Of a stretch of 64,000 nucleotides of DNA, positions 1 through 8,800 are shown piece by piece (position 1 is the first letter of the stretch; every line of letters begins with the position of its first letter). The notes beneath the pieces are model-generated. The model ran no database searches. It was given only the letters and a program-made list of their open reading frames with translations, and was not told where the DNA came from. The translations under genes and the position numbers were made by a program. The stretch spans positions 42,795 through 106,794 of IMG/VR virus record IMGVR_UViG_3300047510_003583; one strand, given 5' to 3'. Source of the DNA: a virus.

Positions 1-2945
1 CTGTTACTTTCTAAAACAATGTTACCAGAACTTTGCGGAACCTGGGTTAAGTTAAAGAAAGAAGCGTTTTTAATACCCTGACCTAATTGACCTAAATTAC
101 AATTACCTGAAACAAATAAGTTACCGCCTGATAAAGCTAGTAGATGATGCTTACCTGCTGCAATATCATCCCATTTTCCGGGTATCTGTAACCATTGTCT
201 GTTAACAGGGTTAATAGTTGTTGTTCCTAGTTCACCGAAGTCATTTGAGCCAACTGCAAATAAATCCCCGGTTTCAGCTAATGCATAAGACGTTGTATCC
301 CCAGCTTCTATTTTACGCCACGGGCTATATAAAGATTCTCCAGTTGCAGGATCTGTACCTGTAATTGGTGGTACCACCGTACACTCTTGCCACTCATAAA
401 CAGTATCCACGTCTTCAACACCTAGCTCTCCTTTATCGTTCAAACCTGTGCTGTATATTTTACCGTCTCCGGCTAATCCAATAGAGTGCTTTATACCTGC
501 TGCGATATCAAGCCACTCTGAACCACCAGGTAAAATATTCCACCCTCTAACAATTTTAGTATTTTCACCCATACCTAATTGACCCTCTTCATTTTGGCCT
601 GTTACATATAGCTTATTATCACTCTTTATACCTAAAGTATGGGTGATTCCCCCTACTATTTTTTTAAACACAGTACCATCTTCTTGTATTTGTTGAGAGA
701 TATCCCATCTGTTTATAAAGTTTCTTGGTAAATCAGCTCTACCTAACTGAAAATCTCTATTATCTCCTGCTCCGTATAAATTGCCGTCAAAATCTACTGC
801 AAAAGAACAGTTATGGGTAGTAAATATATCTCTCCACTTACCTGGTATTTGTTTTGGTGTCGAAACAATTATTTCTCGTTCTGGTGACGTTGCAATTTGC
901 CCGTAAGTGTTGTTACCGCCTGCATATAGGTCTGTGCCACTTAAAAGCAAGGCATGTGTTGCACCTAAAGAAATCTTTGTCCAACCACCTGTTAATGTTT
1001 GAGTTAAAACTAATACATCAGAAGAACCTCCATTTAGTAGTTGACCATTGGAGTTTCTTCCGGCAACAAAAATATTACTTAGAGGTACGTTAATTGTCAC
1101 ATCAATAATAGGTAGTGGTGGCTCAACAATAGGTTGCCCTGTTTCAGGGTCTATAGAAGATACTCCTTCATAGATTGTTTTACCGTAAAAATTTTGGCCT
1201 AAAATATACGGAAACACAGGTCTTTGAGTTGCAGGATCAATGGTAAGAAAATATGCATATGTACCGTTAGGGTATTCTGGTGTAACACAATAACGACCGT
1301 TGTAAGCGTCTAAATCACCATAACTAGGGTTATAGTTATAATCTTGTACAAAATACCCGAGGGGGTATGAACTTAGAGGAGGACGATATTTAGGTACACT
1401 TGATAATACCCGGTAAGAACTACGTAAGGCAGTAACACGGGAAAGACTATCGTCTGGTTTTTTATACCCATAAGGTCCGTAAATCGGAAAACCGTCTAAT
1501 GCTACACCAAATATTTTTGAGTGACCGTTATAATGTTCAGTACTAAAATTATAATAATCATTTAAGCCTAAAAACTCTTCCCAAGTGTCGTTAAATAAAA
1601 ATTCTCCAGTGTAGTATTTGTATAAATTATTTTTATCAGGGGCACCACCTGCAAAATCAATACCTGAAAGTTTTGTATAAACCAAATCAAAATTATATAT
1701 ATTGCGGTTGTTCGAGCCTGTTAACGTTTCTGTTGAACAAAAATTATTTAAATAAACACCGTTGCTTGCAATACCGATTATTCGGTTTTTAGTTTCTGCA
1801 GGAAATCTTTCTCGAGTATTTTTACCACCGTTATACGGTAAAATAAAATTGTAACTTTGCGGTTCAACAGAAAAGCGATATTCGTTTGTAGGAAATGTTC
1901 CCTTTTTAAAGATAGTCGATGGTATGCTTTTAGCATCAATTATTAGATTACTTTGTTCGGAATCATATCTAGCATCAATGTCTAAATCAAAAAATATAGA
2001 GGCCGGGTTAAAGCCTGTAAAGGAAGGTGGTTTAGGTTTTTTTGCAACTGTATAAGAAGGTGTTAATATATTTTTTAAGGCTACTATTTCGGCATCAATA
2101 TCAAAAAATTGCTGTTTATCTTTATTAGTTAAGTCAGTGCTGTTTTTATACGGTACATGTACTAAAAAATTAATATCATTAACCGGTATTTTATTAGCTA
2201 TCTCAGTATTTGTTGTATTTGTATCTTGAAAATTATTGTAATATTCTACTGCGTAGCTTTGTGGTATGTAATCAGGGGTGTAAAAACTATCTACTCTTCT
2301 CTCTAAAACCATATAATACTCACTAACACGTAAATCAGATAAATGTAACCCTGTTGCTCGTAAAACTTTTGTAATTGGACTATAACTAACGTATCTTTTT
2401 GTTTCTTTATTAGTCTTTTTATCAATAACCCGAGACAATAATATAATACGATTTTCTTCCTGAGTAAATGCAAACGACTGTTGTTGATAGTAATCAATAT
2501 TCTTTTTTGGTTCGAGTGTTATATTATAAGGGTATTCTCGAGATACAGTAAAATATAAATCATTATGTATTAAAGATATACTGTTATTGGTAATTTTAAA
2601 ATATATAAAATCGTCCGTCGTATATACATGAGAAACATTAATATTTTTATCTTTAAATGTTACATAATAGTTTGAGTCTTGAAAATACAAGTAAGCATAA
2701 TCATTAAGCTTAAAAGAATCAATAACTCGTTTAGGACTTTTATATAATGATTGAATATTATTACCTTTTGTTAAAATAAGTCCGCTATCTTTCTGCAAAG
2801 ATGCGTCTTGTATATTATTAAAAACGTCATATGTAAAATGGGTATACCCATCAGATGTTTGGGTGTATACACCTTTAAGGTTTAAAGCGTTTTTTAGCTT
2901 AATAGGAAAAATCGGTACCTGATCGATTGTTTTTATAGTAAGCAT
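1..2945 (-). CDS. Giant virion protein with YHYH domain and RCC1 repeats, 3' end outside window
   Basis: The reading frame is open from an ATG at 2945 to the left edge, giving at least 981 residues; the C-terminus lies outside the window. Residues 1-430 show no motif I recognise. Around residues 440-565 there is a YHYH-type domain, with GVALDGFPIYGPYGY and then NGRYCVTPEYPNGTYAYF. From about residue 615 to the edge it carries RCC1-type propeller repeats, seen as repeated GQL/GEL/FQLG turns such as GQNEEGQLGMG and GNCNLGQLGQG, spaced about 50 residues. The start is one base after the stop of the upstream gene (TAATATG), so translation is probably coupled. It is the last visible gene of a six-gene run of huge structural proteins after gp6, so I infer a distal fibre or adhesin exposed on the virion. 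The domain calls are solid; the role is inferred from position. Confidence 0.75.
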   Translation of the reverse strand, partial: MLTIKTIDQVPIFPIKLKNALNLKGVYTQTSDGYTHFTYDVFNNIQDASLQKDSGLILTKGNNIQSLYKSPKRVIDSFKLNDYAYLYFQDSNYYVTFKDKNINVSHVYTTDDFIYFKITNNSISLIHNDLYFTVSREYPYNITLEPKKNIDYYQQQSFAFTQEENRIILLSRVIDKKTNKETKRYVSYSPITKVLRATGLHLSDLRVSEYYMVLERRVDSFYTPDYIPQSYAVEYYNNFQDTNTTNTEIANKIPVNDINFLVHVPYKNSTDLTNKDKQQFFDIDAEIVALKNILTPSYTVAKKPKPPSFTGFNPASIFFDLDIDARYDSEQSNLIIDAKSIPSTIFKKGTFPTNEYRFSVEPQSYNFILPYNGGKNTRERFPAETKNRIIGIASNGVYLNNFCSTETLTGSNNRNIYNFDLVYTKLSGIDFAGGAPDKNNLYKYYTGEFLFNDTWEEFLGLNDYYNFSTEHYNGHSKIFGVALDGFPIYGPYGYKKPDDSLSRVTALRSSYRVLSSVPKYRPPLSSYPLGYFVQDYNYNPSYGDLDAYNGRYCVTPEYPNGTYAYFLTIDPATQRPVFPYILGQNFYGKTIYEGVSSIDPETGQPIVEPPLPIIDVTINVPLSNIFVAGRNSNGQLLNGGSSDVLVLTQTLTGGWTKISLGATHALLLSGTDLYAGGNNTYGQIATSPEREIIVSTPKQIPGKWRDIFTTHNCSFAVDFDGNLYGAGDNRDFQLGRADLPRNFINRWDISQQIQEDGTVFKKIVGGITHTLGIKSDNKLYVTGQNEEGQLGMGENTKIVRGWNILPGGSEWLDIAAGIKHSIGLAGDGKIYSTGLNDKGELGVEDVDTVYEWQECTVVPPITGTDPATGESLYSPWRKIEAGDTTSYALAETGDLFAVGSNDFGELGTTTINPVNRQWLQIPGKWDDIAAGKHHLLALSGGNLFVSGNCNLGQLGQGIKNASFFNLTQVPQSSGNIVLESN

Positions 2946-2946
2946 A

Positions 2947-5799
2947 TTATAATTTTATTAACTCCTTAAAGCCTAGACCTGTGTTTTGTGCAACGTTTGT
3001 ACCTAAATCGTTCTCGTAAACAATCCGGTTTGGTGGTTGTAGTGGTTTTTCACTAGTTAAAGTTGTAAGTTCTTTTTTATACTTATTATCTTTGCGAAGA
3101 ACTGCTGCTTGTCCTTGAAAATCAAATACAAAGGTTGCATTGTTATTTACACCATAAAAATTTGTCTTTATGATGTCTTTTTGTGGTTTAGCTTTTAGTC
3201 CTATAGGGCCTATTTCTCGAGAGCAGCTACTATGAGCATCTGTGACAGCACTATATGCTGTAATAGAAGGATAAAAGGTTCTAGGATCAGTAAAAGTTGA
3301 TCGAGTGTATGTATGACGAACGTTATAGTTTCGAGGATCTTCTAAATCTTTTACAGTTGGGTTTATTGTAAAAATAATATTCGAATCTCCTGTTAATGTA
3401 GTGTGTCTCGATATTGTTACTAAAGGTGTACCGTCTCCAAAGTCCCAGTCTATTCTCTCAATAGGAAACGAACCGGGTTTTGTGCTACGAGGGGTAAACT
3501 CTATTGTAAGTGGGCTAAACCCGTAATCTGTAGAAAGAACTGCAAAGTTAGCAGTAGGACCAATTTCATCTAAACGTACTGCATCATAATCTGCATCTTC
3601 ATCATCGTAAATATAGTTATTCTCTAGATCTGCGGTTACTTTTACGCATAAGGACGGGGTATAAGTTTGTGGTACGGTATAGACGTGTTCTATTTCTGCA
3701 TCTGCACTGTAGCCCTCTCTTAACCAAAGTTTTGGGTTGTCTCCGGTTCTTAATGTTTCGTCCCATCTATATTTTTTCCACGAAGGGTCTGTTGAGCCCC
3801 AGCCTATATCAATATAGGATTGAGCATATTGCTGCCACCAGCGAGCTTCAAAATAATATATTTTTTCTTTTTGAAGTAGTAAACTTTTTCGTTGTAGAGA
3901 TGAACGATCCCAATGCTTTTGACTTTCAGGGTATATAGTATCGCCGTTATACGGGTAATTACGACATATTAAGTAGTCAAACGGGTAATCTTGCAAGTCT
4001 GTTTCGTTAGGTTCTTCACAATATAGTAAAACAGAATCACAATCAGAACCTAATGAAAAGGTATGATAGCTTGTCTCTTGAGGTTTAAAGTACCATGAAA
4101 TACGATGCACTTTACCTTCGGGGTTGTTAATAGTGTTTATAGCAGGTACTGATGGTATAAGTGCTGAAAATCTCGAATTGTTAATATCTGTTAACAATAA
4201 TAGTTGCGGTTCCCATACTAAAATATATTTGCCAAAAGGATCAGCATTTTCAAAGAAAACGTTATTGGCAGAAGTTTGTATATTTAAAGAATAGTTGTTT
4301 GTATCTAAAATAGAAAACCCGTATGTACAGGTGCCAGTATACTGCGCTGTACCGGTCATTGCTAAATAATACCACCCATCTCCTACATCTTGTATTTGAT
4401 AAGCGGTAACATTACCCTTTTTTTGTAAAAGAATACCTGATTGAAGATCCCAGTCTGTAAAGCATGGGGTTGTTAAAAAGCACGGACCACCTAAATTTAG
4501 TCTTACTTTAAATACGCTACCTAGAGGTTTAACAAAAATACTAGCTATTAAAGAGCTACCTGCATTAAAGACTTGACCCGTCGGTTGTGTGATACTGTAA
4601 AAGCTTTTTTCTGGTGGGCCCTGCATACGTATTAAACATGCATCTCTGGAAGATAAACTGGCTGTCGAATTAGGGGCAAACCCCGCATAGTTAATTGCAT
4701 CTACACCGTTTAATAACCAGTTAGAAGGGGCAAATTCAAGAGCAGGTTCAACTAATGTCGGAGCTATTCGAGACGGCTCTCTAAGCTTATTGCGACTGTA
4801 AATTAAATTAGCATCGTTACGATCATATCCGTTTATATGAAGACTTTGTACAGGTAATAAGGAGACCGGGTTTACTGTCTGTATAACAGGGTCTCTAACA
4901 CCGCCTTCTTGTATAGTTAAATTAAACTGCTCTCTTGTAAGATTAGCTGATGCTTGCGGAACGTTTAATTTGCTTGCTAAGTCATCTGTATAATTTAACT
5001 TTTTAAAAATAATTTTTAAGCTTGTTGCACAAGAAGAAAACGTATTTACAGAAGATACTGTACCTGCAAATTCTGGATTACGAGATAAAAATGTAGTAGG
5101 GGCTTCTTCTCGTAAATAAAGACGTCTATTAAAACTTGGTATAAGGCTCGGAGGGGTTGATTTTAGTGTTTCTACGGTTGCTAATAAATCTGGGGGTGTT
5201 GTATATACCTGGGCCCAGCGCTCGTACAATACAGGTCTTTGAGATGAATCCGTATATTCAATTGTACCAATATTATCACCAAACTGCAGCAGGCTACCTG
5301 AAAGTTCTTTTACCATGTTAATCGCACCTCTTGGAGGCACAACGCTAAGTAAATTTACAACAGTTTCCGGGTATTCAAAAATATCTAAATCGTTATCTAA
5401 TGAATCAGAAATTTTAATTGCTTCATCAGCAGCTGAATAGTAATGAGTCAGGGTGCTTCTAACCCTATAGCCATTTGTGGCTTGTCCCGCCCATGACCAA
5501 ACTGCTCCATATCGGTCTTCAAAAGGGTGAAACGGCTCTCTAGGGTTAAAGGACGTTATATTATTTGTTTCAGTGTAATAGTTATCTGCATTAAACGTTA
5601 AGAAAGTTTGTAAACGAAATCTAGGAACAACATCCGTGGTAATAAGATAACGTACTTTTGTTACCGGTGCATATCCCGAAACAAAATTGTTTATAGATTC
5701 TAGAGGTTTAAAAGATACAGGTAGCCCTCGATCCCAATTGTAACCGTCTTCTACTGTTAAACCGCTTATAACTGCAAAATTACTACGTAGTATTATCAC
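2947..5799 (-). CDS. Large virion protein with a PKD-like domain
   Basis: This 950-aa protein starts with GTG; an in-frame TAA lies five codons upstream and no ATG intervenes, so GTG is the best start. Near residues 770-860 there is a PKD-type Ig-like domain with the signature WDFGDG around residue 784 and a closing HTYTR strand. Residues about 560-680 contain a beta-rich stretch (YYFEARWWQQYAQSYIDIGW) that recalls PA14-type carbohydrate-binding folds, but this is only a resemblance. No signal peptide or membrane segment is visible. It lies 12 bases after the 1992-aa protein and 1 base before the YHYH/RCC1 protein, so all three are probably one transcript. A role as fibre or adhesin component is inferred; no catalytic motif was seen. 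Confidence 0.7.
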   Translation of the reverse strand: MIILRSNFAVISGLTVEDGYNWDRGLPVSFKPLESINNFVSGYAPVTKVRYLITTDVVPRFRLQTFLTFNADNYYTETNNITSFNPREPFHPFEDRYGAVWSWAGQATNGYRVRSTLTHYYSAADEAIKISDSLDNDLDIFEYPETVVNLLSVVPPRGAINMVKELSGSLLQFGDNIGTIEYTDSSQRPVLYERWAQVYTTPPDLLATVETLKSTPPSLIPSFNRRLYLREEAPTTFLSRNPEFAGTVSSVNTFSSCATSLKIIFKKLNYTDDLASKLNVPQASANLTREQFNLTIQEGGVRDPVIQTVNPVSLLPVQSLHINGYDRNDANLIYSRNKLREPSRIAPTLVEPALEFAPSNWLLNGVDAINYAGFAPNSTASLSSRDACLIRMQGPPEKSFYSITQPTGQVFNAGSSLIASIFVKPLGSVFKVRLNLGGPCFLTTPCFTDWDLQSGILLQKKGNVTAYQIQDVGDGWYYLAMTGTAQYTGTCTYGFSILDTNNYSLNIQTSANNVFFENADPFGKYILVWEPQLLLLTDINNSRFSALIPSVPAINTINNPEGKVHRISWYFKPQETSYHTFSLGSDCDSVLLYCEEPNETDLQDYPFDYLICRNYPYNGDTIYPESQKHWDRSSLQRKSLLLQKEKIYYFEARWWQQYAQSYIDIGWGSTDPSWKKYRWDETLRTGDNPKLWLREGYSADAEIEHVYTVPQTYTPSLCVKVTADLENNYIYDDEDADYDAVRLDEIGPTANFAVLSTDYGFSPLTIEFTPRSTKPGSFPIERIDWDFGDGTPLVTISRHTTLTGDSNIIFTINPTVKDLEDPRNYNVRHTYTRSTFTDPRTFYPSITAYSAVTDAHSSCSREIGPIGLKAKPQKDIIKTNFYGVNNNATFVFDFQGQAAVLRKDNKYKKELTTLTSEKPLQPPNRIVYENDLGTNVAQNTGLGFKELIKL

Positions 5800-5811
5800 A
5801 ATAATATTTAA

Positions 5812-8800
5812 TTACTGTTCACGCCATGTTAAACCGGCATATACCTTAGCTTTTGGATAAACCGGTGTAGGCGGCAGTACTAATCTTCTTACAAATGTAG
5901 CATCCTTACTTAAATATGCCGATAGTACCGTACTTCGGGTTTCACAGTATATAGGGGATCCTGATAAAGGTAACACTTGACCGAGAGTTAACTTAAATCT
6001 ATTATCTTTTGCGGCAGTTATTAATGCAATATTATTAATAAGAGGGTGTCTATTGTTTATTGAAGTCCACGTTGATGTGTATAAATCTTCAGTTGACCCC
6101 GTGCAAGCTAATAATTCGGTAGTTAAATGCTGTAATTCCCAACGACTGTTAATCTCGTTCCAATATAACTTAACCCCTGTAGCTCCAATGACCCCTGTGT
6201 AAAGTTTTTTAGGTACGGTGTATTCATAGCTACTAGCGGCACCAAAAGCCGCTACTGTTATACTTTCGCTACTTGCAGTAGAAAACGTTACTGTGTATGT
6301 ATTTACTTTAAACCCTGATAATTCTGTTGGTAAAGATACAGACGAAATACCATATCTATCTAAGGTACCGTTGTACGCAAAATTAGCACTTAGAGACGTT
6401 AAAGGGGTATTATTGACCATTACAAATGTCTGAGCGGTGGGGTCATAACCTGCCCCTGTTAAGCTTAAAGATATACTCGTTAACGTATAACGCGTGACAC
6501 TTGTTTCTGGGCCAGTTTCATACAAAGAGCTTAACCCCGCCAAGGGAGTACTCCAATTTATACTAATAACCTCTCTAGCATTAGCAAAAACCTGTATATC
6601 ACCCGGTACTGTTACTGGCGAGGCATCAAAACCAGGATATATAACACTAACTATATCTTTTTCAGCAGATAAACCAAGTTGACCGTATGTATTGTTACCG
6701 GCAGTAAATAAACTTGTACCGCATAAAATAGCTGTGTGGGTATCACCGCATATAGCATCAAGATCTTTGTTTGTAACAACAACCTTTTGAGGGGTGTTGT
6801 AGTTTTGATACGAATTTAAGCCTAACTGACCGTATTGGTTGTCTCCAGTAGCGTATAATACGTGATATATATTATCAGAAGATAATAATAAAGTGTGGTT
6901 ACCTCTGGCTGCAGCTTTTGTCCAACCTTGGTTATTGCCTATTAAGGTAAATAGGTTGCGGTTATTATTATCCCCTAAACCTAATTGACCGCTTGTATTA
7001 AGCCCGCAGCTATATGCATTATAAGTGGATAACGATATAACTCTAGAAGTTGTTATTGTCGGAAAGTCATCATCTTCTACAACAGAAACAACCCTTACCG
7101 GTACACTTGATAGAGGCCCGGCGCTAAGAGCTATTGTATGTTGGTTACCGCATACTATATCCTTCCAGTTACCGGGGTTAGCAGGATTGAGGTCATTTAA
7201 TCTCTGAAATGTTGTATAACTATTGCCATACGAGCCAATTCCTAGCTGCCCGTATGTGTTATCCCCTGTTGCGTACCAAACATTTTGATTAGAAAATCTT
7301 GTTTTTGCAAATGTACATGCACTTCCAGGTACAATCTGGGTGTATAATGTTTCTGATAACGGGGTAAAAGCTGTAACATTATTTGTATGGCCTAAACCTA
7401 ACTGACCGTAACCGTTTTCTCCTGATACAAACCATGTATCTTCTGTAGCTGATAATAAAAATGTGTTATTTTTACCGCATACAACGTCTTTAAATGATCC
7501 TGTTAAAGATCTAAACAACGAAACACTAGGTATAGATAGTGGTAGACCTAACTGACCGTGACTATTCGATCCGGCTACAAAGACTTGGTTGTTATTATCA
7601 ATAACAATAACATGTCGATCCCCAACACCAATTTTTTTATACGATCTTTGTAATTCAGTAAACTTATATTTGTTACTGCTGTCGTTATTTAAACCAAACT
7701 GAGAATTTAAATTGTAACCTGTAGCCGCAATGTCTTTTGGTTTAAAGTCATTAATGTCAAATCCCGATACGGTGGTCCGAGCTGTAATATAAACAGAATT
7801 CCATGGCTGAGATTCTTTTTTCTTTAATGTATTTGAAAGATATTCTGCTACAAGACCAAAATACGGGCTTATATCATACTGGATAACTTCACCTTTAGGT
7901 ACGTAAAACGCTGCTATTGTACGAGTAGCCATATTTTCGCGATATTTACCGTTTTTAATATCAGAAGCGGTTATAAACCCTTTGTCATAAAGTGGTTGTG
8001 ATGATTGAAAATCTAGTTTTGCCGCAGTACCGGGCATGTCTTTGAGTACTACAAAGTTAGGAGGCTGGGTTAACGCATTACTTTTACCTGGGTACACACA
8101 CGATAAACCAGGTGTACCGGTTAACATCCTGCTTGTAACAATATCAACAGGTGTTAAGCGTACAGAAGAAAGTGGTATCCATGTCGGGCTCACAGTTTGT
8201 TGATCCTGTGTCCAGTAATCAGATATAACTACACAGTCTTTAATACTTGCTCCTTTATGTCCAATAAAAACTAAACGCCACGGTTCGCCAATTTCTCTTG
8301 GTTGAGCACCTGATCTATTACCTTTAGGTGGTAAATCCTTCCACCCGTTAACATTATCAATACCTTTAGTTTGAGGTTGAAGAAACCCTATAGACATGTG
8401 AGTGTTTACTGCAGATGCATGAGCGAAAAGAATACCTGGTCGACCTGCATCGTATGTGAAGGGTTGAAATTTAGTATTTTTTCTTTGGTTTGCAGTTTGG
8501 TTTCGTATATCGTACCAAGGTTCTCTAAGGGCTACTCTTGAAAGACCTCGAGGATATATTTGTAAAGTAGGTCCTCCACCTTCAGTTAATGAAACTCTAT
8601 CAATTGGAAGACCATATTGTGGGAACGCACCTCTGTTTTTAACATTATTAACACTAGGTCTATAAGGGTACGGATAAACGTTTATATTTGTAAGAGGTAT
8701 ATAATCTGGTAAAGTATCTTTTATTATATAAACTTTACTATTTGTAAGCCCTGTAAATAAGAAAGGCATATACACAGTGTTAACATTTTGTGTATACGGT

